Shown here: piece by piece, positions 52,333 through 61,435 of the stretch
Layout: each line of letters begins with the position of its first letter
Numbering within the stretch: the stretch's first letter is position 1
NCBI RefSeq assembly: GCF_039544105.1
Contig: NZ_BAABLA010000120.1
Source of the DNA: Haloechinothrix_A salitolerans
GTDB lineage: Bacteria; Actinomycetota; Actinomycetes; Mycobacteriales; Pseudonocardiaceae
Length of the DNA: 64,000 nt
Strand: one strand, 5' to 3'
Translations under genes and position numbers: made by a program
Notes under the pieces: generated by a model
Database searches by the model: none
What the model was told of the DNA's origin: nothing
What the model saw: the letters and a program-made list of their open reading frames with translations, nothing else

Positions 52333-53894
52333 GTCGTCCTTTCGGGGGTTGGGGGTGCCGTGAAGGGCATCTTGCTGGCATCTGACGCCAGCAAGATGCC
52401 CTTCACGGCACCCGCCGCACGCCACAGATGCATCCCGGCGTACGAACGCCAGGGGCGCAGAGCGGCCATGCGGTCGGTCAGGGCAGTGGGGTTGGTGGGG
52501 AGGCCGAGGGCTTCCGCGCCGCTACGGAGCGCGAGGTCACCGGTCAGCAGGACGTCGGGCGAGCCGAGCACGCGCAGCAGCAGGTAGTCCGCCGTCCACG
52601 GGCCGATGCCGGGCTGCGCCAGCAGTTCGTCGCGCAGCTCGTGCGGATCGCGACCGAGGTGGACGTCGAGCGCCCCGGACGCCAGTGCCGCCGACACCGC
52701 GATGATCGATTCGACCCGGCGGGCAGGACCGGTCAGGACCTCGTGACCGCGCTCGGCGATGACGTCCGGTGTGGGAAACAGCGTGGTCAGCGTGTCGTCT
52801 GGGTGGTCAAGCGGTTCGCCGAGCGCCGCGCAGAGTCGTTCCGCCGCCGTGCGGGCTGCCGCGACGGTGACCTGCTGGCCGAGCATGGCGCGCACCAACG
52901 TCTCCGCGCCGTCGACGCTGCCCGGGAGGCGGATGCCCGGCATTGCCGCGACCGATGCCTTCAGTAGCGGCTCGCCGAGCAGGGTGGCTTCGATCGCGGC
53001 GGGGTCGGCGTCCAGATCGAACAGCCTGCGCAGCCGGTTGACGGCGCTGGCGATGTCGCGGGTGTCAGTGAGCCGCAGCGTGCACTCGACGTGTCCGGGA
53101 GCGGGCCGGAGCCGGGCGGTGGCGGTGCCGTGCGGGAGGCGCAACGTGCGGGCGTACTCCCCGTCGGCTACCGCCTCCACCCCGGCAACCGCGCGCGCCG
53201 CCAGGAAGTCCAGCACACCAGCGCCGTCGAACGGCGTGCGCGCGGGGAGTCGCAGGCGCAGCGTCACCGCGCCATTCGGCGCCGCGCCATTCCCGAGGGC
53301 AACACGCCGGGCGCCGCGCAACCGCGAAGGAGTCGTCGCGAACACCTCGCGCATCGTCGCGTTGAACTGCCGCACACTGGCGAACCCAGCCGCGAACGCG
53401 ACATCGGACAACGACAGGGACGTGCGCTCGATCAACAGCCGCGCCGTGTGCGCACGGTGCGCGCGGGCGAGCGCTAACGGTCCCGCGCCCAGCTCCGCGG
53501 TCAGCGTCCGGACCAGTTGCCGCTCGGAGTACCCGAGCCGCGCTGCCAGGCCCGGGACTCCCTCGCGCTCGACGACGCCGTCGGTGATTAGCCGCATCGC
53601 GCGTGCGGCGAGGTCGGCGCGCAGGTTCCACTCCGGCGAGCCGGGCACCGCGTCGGGCAGGCAACGGCGGCACGCGCGAAACCCCGCCGCCTGGGCCGCC
53701 GCCGACGTCGGGAAGAACTCGACGTTGCTTGCCAACGGCGTCTGCGCTGGGCACGACGGTCGGCAGTAGATGCCGGTGGTGCGCACCCCGGTGATGAACT
53801 GGCCATCGAAGCGCGTCTCGCGGGACGCGACTGCGCGGTAGCAGCGCTCGAAGTCCTGCCAGAGCGCCGGGTGCGTGGCCGTCTGCTGGGGCAT
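52329..53894 (-). CDS. Ada-AlkA fusion: methyl-sensing regulator and 3-methyladenine glycosylase
   Basis: A 521-residue three-part alkylation-response protein. Residues 1-85 are the Ada N-terminal zinc domain (FERCYRAVASRETRFDGQF, IYCRPSCPA, CRRCLPD) whose Cys accepts methyl from phosphotriesters. An AraC helix-turn-helix follows (LGYSERQLVRTL, VAFAAGFASVRQFNATMREVF). The rest is an AlkA glycosylase with the helix-hairpin-helix LLAQPGIGPWTADYLLLRVLG and catalytic Asp in LTGDLALRSG. ATG 53894 opens MPQQTATHPALWQDFERCY. The last 28 codons run through a 61-bp palindrome, giving the extra tail AVKGILLASDASKMPFTAP. Confidence 0.93.
   Translation of the reverse strand: MPQQTATHPALWQDFERCYRAVASRETRFDGQFITGVRTTGIYCRPSCPAQTPLASNVEFFPTSAAAQAAGFRACRRCLPDAVPGSPEWNLRADLAARAMRLITDGVVEREGVPGLAARLGYSERQLVRTLTAELGAGPLALARAHRAHTARLLIERTSLSLSDVAFAAGFASVRQFNATMREVFATTPSRLRGARRVALGNGAAPNGAVTLRLRLPARTPFDGAGVLDFLAARAVAGVEAVADGEYARTLRLPHGTATARLRPAPGHVECTLRLTDTRDIASAVNRLRRLFDLDADPAAIEATLLGEPLLKASVAAMPGIRLPGSVDGAETLVRAMLGQQVTVAAARTAAERLCAALGEPLDHPDDTLTTLFPTPDVIAERGHEVLTGPARRVESIIAVSAALASGALDVHLGRDPHELRDELLAQPGIGPWTADYLLLRVLGSPDVLLTGDLALRSGAEALGLPTNPTALTDRMAALRPWRSYAGMHLWRAAGAVKGILLASDASKMPFTAPPTPERTT
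52353..52413. repeat. 61-bp perfect palindromic element inside the ada-alkA 3' end
   Basis: Two 27-bp arms (52353-52379 and 52387-52413) match perfectly around the 7-nt loop ATCTGAC; the arms contain GTGAAGGGCATCTTGCTGGC. The element is read in frame as the C-terminal extension of the glycosylase. Confidence 0.95.
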
Positions 53895-54001
53895 GTCGTT
53901 GATCCTGCCACCATGCGCTGGCGATGACTGGCGGAAATCGGACATCGCAGGCCGATGGGGGACCGGGGACGGCGCCAGACCGGGCCGTAGACTATGACGT
54001 C

Positions 54002-55084
<1,083 letters not shown>

Positions 55085-55091
55085 GGGAGCC

Positions 55092-55766
55092 TCAGGCGGC
55101 GGGAAGTCGCAGGAGGCCTTCGGCGACCTCGATCAGATCGGTGCCGCTCACGTCGGGTGCGGTGAAGACGTCGCCGTAGCGGCCTTCCAGTCGTTGACAC
55201 CATCCGGCGAGGCAGCCCGCGCGTTTGGCTCCGTGGCAGTCCCAGGCGTGCACCGCGACGAGCGCCATGTGCTCTGGCGACGTCCTGAGTTCGTGGGCTG
55301 CCACGCGGTAGATGGATGGGGCCGGTTTCCAGATGCCGGCCTGCTCCGCTGTGACGACCTGGTCGACGTGCTGCGCCAGTCCCGCGCGTTCCAGGAAACG
55401 TGCCGTGTTCCGTACGCTGCCGACGGTCAGGCAGCCGACCCGCACGCCGGCTTCGGACAGCCGTCGCAGTGCGGGTTCGGCATCCGGGTATGCGGGTAGT
55501 TCCGCGAACCCCTCCAGGACGTAGTCGATCTCGTCCTCGGTGGCGGTGTGGTTGGTGTCGGTACGCAACGCCTGCCGCGCCACCGACTCGAACGTCCCGA
55601 AGTCGCCGCTGAGGGTCAGGGCCATGGAGTCGCGTTGAAACCGCATGAACCACGGCTGCAACAGCTCCGCGGGTTGGCCGATTTTCTCGAGCCGGGCGCG
55701 AAGAGGGTCCAGGTTCAACAGGGTTTCGAGGACGTCGAAGGCAACGGCGTGCGGACGAGTAGACAC
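55092..55766 (-). CDS. HAD family hydrolase (type II haloacid dehalogenase-like)
   Basis: A 224-residue HAD enzyme. Motif I is VAFDVLETLLN with the nucleophile Asp; motif II is VGCLTVGS; motif III Lys is in GIWKPAPSIYRVAA; motif IV is VAVHAWDCHGAKRAGCLAGWCQR. The missing second Asp of a DxD and the GlyCys-like tail are closer to haloacid dehalogenases than to phosphatases; the substrate is unknown. Start GTG 55766 has AGAGG upstream. It is divergent from a TetR gene and both promoters share one operator-like palindrome, so TetR control is likely. Confidence 0.85.
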   Translation of the reverse strand: MSTRPHAVAFDVLETLLNLDPLRARLEKIGQPAELLQPWFMRFQRDSMALTLSGDFGTFESVARQALRTDTNHTATEDEIDYVLEGFAELPAYPDAEPALRRLSEAGVRVGCLTVGSVRNTARFLERAGLAQHVDQVVTAEQAGIWKPAPSIYRVAAHELRTSPEHMALVAVHAWDCHGAKRAGCLAGWCQRLEGRYGDVFTAPDVSGTDLIEVAEGLLRLPAA

Positions 55767-55810
55767 AAGGACCTCTCTCGGTTGGCGATTGAGCTTCCGG
55801 AACGGTACTG

Positions 55811-55826
55811 TACATACCGGTTTGTA
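55811..55826. promoter_or_regulatory. TetR-type operator palindrome
   Basis: TACATACCGGTTTGTA is a 16-bp dyad broken at one symmetrical pair, placed 30 bases above the TetR start and 45 above the HAD start. It is the only dyad of note in the gap and is AT-rich at its ends. Confidence 0.7.
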
Positions 55827-55855
55827 TAGTGCCAAACGACGCTGGGAGAGCCGCG

Positions 55856-56446
55856 GTGGCAGCAACACAACGAAGGACCGGCAGCGAAACCCCGGCCGCG
55901 GAGCGGGTCCTCGCCGCCGCGTCACAGCTGTTCTACGAGCGCGGTATCCGAGCGACGGGGGTCAACGCCATCGCGGAGCGAGCTGGAGTCACCAAGGTGA
56001 CCCTCTACGCCCACTTCGGATCCAAAGACGGGCTCGTGGCAGCGCACCTGCAGGCGCGTGATCAACGGTGGTGGGCCGAGTTCGAGGAGTACATGACCGG
56101 ACGGGTCACTGCGCGGGAACGTCTGATCGCGATGTTCGACGCGTATCAAGCATGGGCGCTGGCGGGTGAGTTCCGTGGATGTGGATTCGTGAACGCCGCC
56201 ACCGAACTCACCGATCCCGACCATCCCGGGCACGTCGTCATCCGCGAGCACAAGGACGGTATCCGGCGTCACCTTGAAGCCTTTGCCACCGAAGCTGGCT
56301 GCGCCCAACCAGCCGACATCGCCGAGGAATGGTTCCTCCTGCTGGAAGGGGCCACGGTGACCGCGTCGTTACGGCACAACACCGACTCCCTCCGCCGTGC
56401 TCGTCAGGCTGCTCTCCGACTGCTGCCCGCAGGGAGTTCCGCGTAG
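55856..56446 (+). CDS. TetR family transcriptional regulator
   Basis: A 196-residue repressor. The helix-turn-helix is RVLAAASQLFYERGIRATGVNAIAERAGVTKVTLYAHFGSKDGLVAAHL. The C-terminal ligand domain (RLIAMFDAYQAWALAGEFRGCGFVNAATELTDPDHPGHVVIREHKDGIRRHLEAFA) resembles the GxGCxxxNA group of regulators such as those with TetR_C_33-like domains. GTG 55856 is preferred because GGGAG sits 7 bases upstream; an in-frame GTG at 55829 would fall right beside the operator. It probably represses itself and the HAD gene. Confidence 0.92.
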   Translation: MAATQRRTGSETPAAERVLAAASQLFYERGIRATGVNAIAERAGVTKVTLYAHFGSKDGLVAAHLQARDQRWWAEFEEYMTGRVTARERLIAMFDAYQAWALAGEFRGCGFVNAATELTDPDHPGHVVIREHKDGIRRHLEAFATEAGCAQPADIAEEWFLLLEGATVTASLRHNTDSLRRARQAALRLLPAGSSA

Positions 56447-56457
56447 GCATGGGTGTG

Positions 56458-56934
56458 CTACGAGTTCCCTCCGGCGTTACCTCTTGACTCGTGTGCACGT
56501 CGAATGTGGTCGAGCACGAAGAACAGCGTGATCAGCAGTTCGTCGGTGAGATGTGCGGTGCCGTCGGTGAGTTCCACCCGCTTCGGCCGTGAGCCCAGGC
56601 GGTCGTGGTGAATCCGCATCGGTCCGATCGTGTGGATCCTGCTGCCGAGCAGGCGGTACGTGAGGCCGTACGGCCCTACGCGGATCATGCGCGAGCCGAG
56701 CCGGTCGTATTCCACCGGCCACGTGCCGAGCGAGCACGGGCGTGAGCCCAGGCGGTCGTAGGTGATCTCGGCGTCCCCGATGGACTTCAGTCGGGAGCCG
56801 AGCATGTCGTACTCCAGGGCGTAGTTCCCCAGCGTGCGGGGGCGCGAGCCAAGCCGGTCGTAGGTCAGCGGTGTTTCGCCGACGCGCGTCAGCCGGGAAC
56901 CCCACCGGTCGTAGTGGAGATCAATCGTGACCAT
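56458..56934 (-). CDS. Seven-repeat YDRLGSR protein, unknown function
   Basis: A 158-residue protein built almost wholly of seven tandem 17-residue repeats: residues 3-19, 20-36, 37-53, 54-70, 71-87, 88-104 and 105-121. The consensus is xxxLxYDRLGSRxxxIG; LGSR or WGSR is kept in all seven. A 37-residue helical tail follows (TAHLTDELLITLFFVLDHIRRAHESRG). The YD pair recalls YD/RHS repeats, but the unit is shorter and no larger toxin is present. GGGAG precedes ATG 56934. No signal peptide. I do not recognise a named family. It is divergent from a sigma factor gene. Confidence 0.8.
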   Translation of the reverse strand: MVTIDLHYDRWGSRLTRVGETPLTYDRLGSRPRTLGNYALEYDMLGSRLKSIGDAEITYDRLGSRPCSLGTWPVEYDRLGSRMIRVGPYGLTYRLLGSRIHTIGPMRIHHDRLGSRPKRVELTDGTAHLTDELLITLFFVLDHIRRAHESRGNAGGNS

Positions 56935-57072
56935 GCCGCTCCCGTCGTGTTGTGCGAGGGTCTCCCATTATGTCCGTTCGCTCGTCGGCTCGCGGCGTTT
57001 CGGGCGGCGTGCCGACATGACGTCCCTTTCGACGTCTGGGCGAACGTTCGCACGGTCGGGCATGATGTACCG

Positions 57073-58056
57073 GTGTCTGTGGACAGCACTGGAACCGTCG
57101 CGGTCGAGGACCTTGAGGCACATCGCGCCGCGCTGACCGGGTACTGCTATCGGCTGCTCGGGAGCGCCGCCGACACCGACGACGCCGTGCAGGAGACCCT
57201 GATCCGGGCCTACCGGAAGATCGACTCGTACGACTCAGTCCGCGCTAAGCTGACGACCTGGCTGCACAAGATCGCCACCAACGTCTGTATCGACATGCTG
57301 CGCGGCGCGAGCAAGCGGGCCCTCGCGACCGATCTAGGGCCAGCCGCCGACGGTAGCGATCTTGGCGCGCCGTTGCCGAGCGATCGGTTCGTGGAGCCGA
57401 TGCCCGACGCGCGCCTCTTCGGAGTGACCGATCCCGCCGACCGCGTTGTCGCTCGCGAGACCGTGCGGCTCGCGTTCATCGCCGCGCTGCAACGGCTTTC
57501 GGCACAACAGCGAGCCGCGCTCGTGCTGCGCGACGTGCTGCGTTTCTCGGCACGGGAATGCGCCGAAATCCTCGACACCACCGAAGCGTCCGTGAACAGC
57601 GCGCTGCAGCGTGCCAGGACTGCGCTCGCCGCGAAACCGGTCGAGCCCGCGGACCTCGTTGACCCGGCGGATGACGACCAGCAGGAGCTTCTCCGCAGCT
57701 ATGTCGCCGCGTTCGAGGCCCACGACGTGACTCGGCTGGCCACCCTGCTCCGCGACGACGCGACGTCGTCGATGCCGCCGTTCGCCTGGTGGCTGCACGG
57801 CGCGTCCCGGATCACCGAGGCGATGGCGGCGAGCGACGCGTGCGCTGGCGACAGGTTGCTGCCAACGGCCATCAACGGTTCGGTGGGGTTCGGTCAGTAC
57901 CGGCCGGACGACGACGGCGTGCTGCGACCCTTCGCGCTGCTGCTGCTGGAACTGCGCGACAACCGCGTCGCGCACATCGTCACCTTCCTCGGCAGCGGCG
58001 ACCGATTCGCCGAATTCGGGCTCCCCGAGCGAGTGGATTCTCGTCCCGAGCGATGA
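57073..58056 (+). CDS. SigG-like ECF sigma factor with SnoaL-like domain
   Basis: About 327 residues. Region 2 is GYCYRLLGSAADTDDAVQETLIRAYRKIDSYDSVRAKLTTWLHKIATNVCIDMLRG. Region 4 is LQRLSAQQRAALVLRDVLRFSARECAEILDTTEASVNSALQRARTAL. The C-terminal 120 residues (LLRSYVAAFEAHDVTRLATLLRDDATSSMPPFAWWLHGASRI) are a SnoaL-like NTF2 domain, the built-in sensor of SigG and SigJ-like sigma factors. Start codon is unsure: GTG 57073 or 57079, with no strong ribosome site. Regulons are unknown. The repeat protein is divergent, and a mycothiol-dependent enzyme lies downstream. Confidence 0.9.
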   Translation: MSVDSTGTVAVEDLEAHRAALTGYCYRLLGSAADTDDAVQETLIRAYRKIDSYDSVRAKLTTWLHKIATNVCIDMLRGASKRALATDLGPAADGSDLGAPLPSDRFVEPMPDARLFGVTDPADRVVARETVRLAFIAALQRLSAQQRAALVLRDVLRFSARECAEILDTTEASVNSALQRARTALAAKPVEPADLVDPADDDQQELLRSYVAAFEAHDVTRLATLLRDDATSSMPPFAWWLHGASRITEAMAASDACAGDRLLPTAINGSVGFGQYRPDDDGVLRPFALLLLELRDNRVAHIVTFLGSGDRFAEFGLPERVDSRPER

Positions 58057-58115
58057 GTTCTCGCTTTCCCATACGTACCAGAGGTGGGACCCATGATCTG
58101 AACGGGAGAGCCAAC

Positions 58116-58715
58116 ATGACCGACCGCATCGCTGAAGAGACGTACGCCGAACGCGCCCGCCTGGCAACGCTGCTGGAAGGGCTCGAACCCGCGCAGTGGG
58201 CCACGCCGTCCTTGTGCGCGGGCTGGCGTGTTCGCGACGTCGTCGCGCACATCACGATGCCATTCCGCACGAGCGTGGTGCGGCTTGTCGCTGGTTTGGT
58301 GCGGGCGCGCTTCTCCTTCGACCGGTACGCGGACCTCGACGCGCGGGCCCATGCCGCCCGGACGAGTGACGGCGAGTTGGTCTCGCTGCTCCGCGACAAC
58401 GTTCGCCACCCCTGGCGGCCGCCGGGCGGCGGTCAGGCAGGCGCGCTGAGCCACGACGTCATTCACGGCCTTGACGTGACCGAGCCGTTGGGGCTGGACG
58501 GCCCGCCGCCGAGTCGCATCGAACTCGTTTTGCGACACGCGGGCAAGCGCAACCTCGACCATTTCGGAGTCGACCTCGGCGGCACACAGCTGGCGGCGAC
58601 CGATGCGGACATCGCCGTCGGCGATGGGGCGACGCGCCGGATGCCGGCCAAGGACGTCCTCCTGGTTGTGACCGGACGCAGGGCCCTCGCCGAGGTGCCG
58701 GGGGAGAACGGATGA
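58116..58715 (+). CDS. Maleylpyruvate isomerase-like mycothiol-dependent protein
   Basis: A 199-residue DinB/MDMPI-fold protein: ETYAERARLATLLEGLEPAQWATPSLCAGWRVRDVVAHIT carries the typical TPSLCxGWxVRDVVAH motif with the first metal His; SHDVIHGLDVTEPLG gives the second and third His. The family includes mycothiol-dependent maleylpyruvate isomerase and many uncharacterised thiol transferases. ATG 58116 has GGGAG upstream. Its TGA overlaps the next start by 4 bp. The link to mycothiol fits mca in this window. Confidence 0.9.
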   Translation: MTDRIAEETYAERARLATLLEGLEPAQWATPSLCAGWRVRDVVAHITMPFRTSVVRLVAGLVRARFSFDRYADLDARAHAARTSDGELVSLLRDNVRHPWRPPGGGQAGALSHDVIHGLDVTEPLGLDGPPPSRIELVLRHAGKRNLDHFGVDLGGTQLAATDADIAVGDGATRRMPAKDVLLVVTGRRALAEVPGENG

Positions 58716-58972
58716 GCGCGCTCGAGCGCGGTGAGCCGGAACTGCGGGTGCGCGAGGCCAGCCCTGCGGCGGCATCGACGGGTTCGGGACTGCCGCCAGG
58801 CCTCAGCGCACCCGCGACGCGAGCGCTGCACGGCAGCGGCATCATCACGCTCGCCGAGGTCGCCGAGTATTCCGAAGCCGAACTGCTCGCGCTCCATGGC
58901 GTCGGCCCCACCGCGATCCGGACGCTGGTCGCGGCACTCCAGCAGGCGGGGCTGACGCTCCGCCCCAGCTGA
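58712..58972 (+). CDS. Small helix-hairpin-helix protein
   Basis: An 86-residue protein whose C-terminal 55 residues (GLSAPATRALHGSGIITLAEVAEYSEAELLALHGVGPTAIRTLVAALQQAGL) form a helix-hairpin-helix or RNA-polymerase alpha-CTD-like domain. Such small proteins probably bind DNA non-specifically. It is coupled to the MDMPI-like gene by an ATGA overlap. The N-terminal 30 residues look disordered. A conserved dyad repeat lies 42 bases beyond its stop. Confidence 0.85.
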   Translation: MSALERGEPELRVREASPAAASTGSGLPPGLSAPATRALHGSGIITLAEVAEYSEAELLALHGVGPTAIRTLVAALQQAGLTLRPS

Positions 58973-59013
58973 CACAACCGCTCGCTCACGGCGGGGGCGT
59001 GGGCGAGCGGTAG

Positions 59014-59050
59014 ACGTTGTGGTCGTTATAGCGACCACAACGCCTCAAGA
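59014..59050. repeat. Intact CGTTGTGGTCG dyad in a convergent gap
   Basis: CGTTGTGGTCG (59015-59025), centre TTATAG, then perfect CGACCACAACG (59032-59042), followed by CC.C.AGATCC as in the copy at 17069. It lies between the convergent HhH and pterin dehydratase genes and can form an 11-bp hairpin in either transcript. Confidence 0.75.
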
Positions 59051-59096
59051 TCCCCTCCGGAGCCGAGAACGGCGCCGCGGCGGCCTCCCGCGCGCC

Positions 59097-59387
59097 CTAC
59101 AACTCCGCCAGTACCGAGTCGATCCGGTCGATCAGTGCGACGTCGTTGCTGGTGATGCCGCCTTTCGAGTGGGTGCTCACGGAGAACTTCAGCGTGCGCC
59201 ACCGAATGTCGATGTCGGGGTGGTGGTTCATGTCCTCCGCGATCTCGGCGACCCGGTTGACGGCCTCGATGGCCTGCGGGAAGCTGGCCAGCTCGACCGT
59301 GCGGACGAACGCGGCTCCGACCACGTCCCAGTGCGGCCTGGCCGCTTTGGCTTCTGCGATCTGATCATCGGCTAGCAGCTCAACCAT
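59097..59387 (-). CDS. Pterin-4a-carbinolamine dehydratase
   Basis: A 96-residue enzyme (4a-hydroxytetrahydrobiopterin dehydratase, PCD/DCoH). The active-site signature AEDMNHHPDIDIRWRTLKFSVSTHSKGGITSNDVALI has the paired His, the Trp and the TH of the family. ATG 59387 (MVELLADDQIAEA) fits the usual length; ATG 59396 and GTG 59408 are also in frame and none has a strong ribosome site. In bacteria without phenylalanine hydroxylase the role may be in molybdopterin metabolism. It is divergent from the thiamine-binding lipoprotein. Confidence 0.9.
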   Translation of the reverse strand: MVELLADDQIAEAKAARPHWDVVGAAFVRTVELASFPQAIEAVNRVAEIAEDMNHHPDIDIRWRTLKFSVSTHSKGGITSNDVALIDRIDSVLAEL

Positions 59388-59484
59388 GACACTCATCGTG
59401 CCACTCACTCGGTACGCTTGCCCGTGCTACGGGCGCGCGGGGTTGGATGGGGGCTCGCGCCTGGCCCGGCGTCGTGGAGGGATC

Positions 59485-60558
59485 GTGAGCGAGAAGTTGC
59501 GGCGGGTGCCATCCCGCTTAGTCGCGGGTGCCGTGACCGCCATGCTGGTGACCGCGTTGGTCGCCGCCTGCGGGGAGCCCGCCGAGACCCCGCCCGACCC
59601 CGCCGCGCCGGCCGTCACGGTGCTCGCCTACGAGGGCTGGAACGTGCCGCCCGAGTTGCGGGACGCTTTCCAGCGCCAGACCGGGTTCGGGCTGGAGGTC
59701 GAGCATGTCGGCGCGGACGCGGCTGGGCTGACCGAGCACCTCACCGCGACCGAGGGCGAGCCGACCGGTGACGTCGCGGTCGGACTGCCGGGCAGGTACG
59801 CGAAACGCGCACTCGGCGCCGACGTCTTCGCGCCGTACACCAGCCCAGAAGCCAACCAGGGGCAGCATCGGTTCACGATCGACGACCAGCAACGCCTGTC
59901 CGCCATCGACCTCGCAGACGTCTGCGTGAACGTCGATAAGAGCTGGTTCACCTCCCGTGACCGGACGCAACCGAAGACGCTCGCCGACCTCGCGAGACCC
60001 GACTACGCCGGACTCATGGCGCTGCCTGACCCGAGCCGCACCGAGGTGGGTTTCGCCTTCTTGCAGGCCACGATCGCGCGCTACGGGGAGACCGGTTGGC
60101 GGTCGTACTGGCAACGGCTGCGCGGCAACGGCGCGCACATCGTCGGCTCATTCGACGTCGCTTACGACGATCGGTTCTCCGGATCGTCGACGTCCGGGTC
60201 GCTGCCACTGGTGGTCGCTCCGGCGTCGTCGCCCGCCGAGGAACTGAAGGACGACGGTACGTCGCCGGTGGCAGTGCTGCCGGACACCTGCTTCCGCACC
60301 GTGCGCTACGCGGGCGTGCTCGCCGACGCGGAGTACCCCGAACGGGCGCACCGCGCGATCGACTTCCTGCTGTCGCAGCAGTTCCAAACCGCGATCGCCC
60401 CCACTTACGGCACGTATCCGACACGCGAACGGGTGTCACTGCCGGACGACTGGCGCGGCGTCGCTCCCATGCGCACCGAGCCGATGACGCTGCCCGCAGC
60501 CGACGTCACCACGAACGAGCGACGTTGGCTGCGGGAGTGGCGCCAGGTGTGGCGCTAA
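59485..60558 (+). CDS. Thiamine-binding ABC transporter lipoprotein (orphan ThiB-like)
   Basis: A 357-residue lipoprotein. The signal peptide ends in the lipobox LVAAC near residue 29, so it is anchored on the outer face. The mature part is a type 2 periplasmic-binding fold of the ThiB/iron(III) group: TVLAYEGWNVPPELRDAFQRQTGFGLEVEHVG, DVCVNVDKSWF, ALPDPSRTEVGFAFLQATIARYG and PDTCFRTVRYAGVLADAEYPERAHRAIDFLLSQQFQ. GTG 59485 follows GGAGG. No permease or ATPase of this class adjoins it; the ABC genes next door are an exporter type on the other strand. Substrate is inferred from family resemblance. Confidence 0.85.
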   Translation: MSEKLRRVPSRLVAGAVTAMLVTALVAACGEPAETPPDPAAPAVTVLAYEGWNVPPELRDAFQRQTGFGLEVEHVGADAAGLTEHLTATEGEPTGDVAVGLPGRYAKRALGADVFAPYTSPEANQGQHRFTIDDQQRLSAIDLADVCVNVDKSWFTSRDRTQPKTLADLARPDYAGLMALPDPSRTEVGFAFLQATIARYGETGWRSYWQRLRGNGAHIVGSFDVAYDDRFSGSSTSGSLPLVVAPASSPAEELKDDGTSPVAVLPDTCFRTVRYAGVLADAEYPERAHRAIDFLLSQQFQTAIAPTYGTYPTRERVSLPDDWRGVAPMRTEPMTLPAADVTTNERRWLREWRQVWR

Positions 60559-60562
60559 ACGC

Positions 60563-61435
60563 TCACCCGTCGCTGGTTACGATCCGCGCATACGCCAACG
60601 ACAACCCGATCACGAGGTAGCAGGCGGCACGGACGAGACCTTCGCCGAGGCCGTCCCACCAGATCGGGTCGCGCACCAGGTTGATCAGTGCTTCCCACGA
60701 CGCCGGTAGCAGGAACGGGTGCAGCCAGGACAGCGAGTCGAACACCAGTAGCAGCTGGGACACGATCACGCCGCCCAACACGGTCGCGAGCACCAGCATC
60801 GGGTGCTCCGTGCACGCCGAGATCGCGAGCGCGATCGCGCCGAGCGCCCACAGTTGCACCGTCACCCACCCGACGGCGATAGCCACCCTGCCGAGCGCGT
60901 CCAGCAGCGGCAACGTCGTCCCGGAGAGGGTGATAAGTCCGTCCGTGCCATTGCTGACGAGCCCCGTGAGGAAACCGGTCGTCCCGACCAGACCGGCAGC
61001 GACCAGCCCGACGACGGCGACGCCGAACGCCTTCACCAGCAACAACCGTCCCCTGCTGACCGGAGCCAGCAGCCAGCCGCGCAGCGTGCCGTTCGCCTGT
61101 TCCCCCGCGAGGGCGTCGCCACTCGAATTGGTGATCGCCAGCGGCAGCAGCAGCGACATCAGCACAGTCAGCGCCCCAATCGGCAACGCCAGCGCACTGG
61201 ACGCCAAGGTCACGAACACCGGCGGATCGGCGTCGCCGGTCGGACCGCCGTCCGCGAACGTCAGCGCGATCCCGATGATCACCGGGATGACGGCGAGCAG
61301 CCCCAGCATCACCCGGGTGCGCGGCCTGCGGAAGATCCAGCGCAGCTCGGCCCACAACAGCCGGGGTAGCCCGACGCGTGCCCGGGTGAGCTGCCACTCC
61401 GAGGTGGGTGCGGAGGTGCCCGTTGTCGTTGTCAT
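60563..61435 (-). CDS. ABC-2 type transporter permease
   Basis: A 290-residue membrane protein with six hydrophobic segments (VMLGLLAVIPVIIGIALTF, LALPIGALTVLMSLLLPLAIT, LLVKAFGVAVVGLVAAGLVG, VAIAVGWVTVQLWALGAIALAIS, VLATVLGGVIVSQLLLVFD, LVRAACYLVIGLSLAYARI) and the N-terminal ELRWIFRRPRTR typical of ABC-2 permeases. Its ATG overlaps the ATPase stop by 4 bp. It forms the exporter of the LolA-like/ATPase/permease operon. Its stop is 4 bases from the thiamine-binding gene stop on the other strand. Confidence 0.9.
   Translation of the reverse strand: MTTTTGTSAPTSEWQLTRARVGLPRLLWAELRWIFRRPRTRVMLGLLAVIPVIIGIALTFADGGPTGDADPPVFVTLASSALALPIGALTVLMSLLLPLAITNSSGDALAGEQANGTLRGWLLAPVSRGRLLLVKAFGVAVVGLVAAGLVGTTGFLTGLVSNGTDGLITLSGTTLPLLDALGRVAIAVGWVTVQLWALGAIALAISACTEHPMLVLATVLGGVIVSQLLLVFDSLSWLHPFLLPASWEALINLVRDPIWWDGLGEGLVRAACYLVIGLSLAYARIVTSDG

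Noticed and set aside
56458..56934. RHS/YD-repeat toxin fragment
   Set aside because: The repeat is 17 residues, evenly spaced and complete from start to stop, with no RHS core motif or toxin domain.
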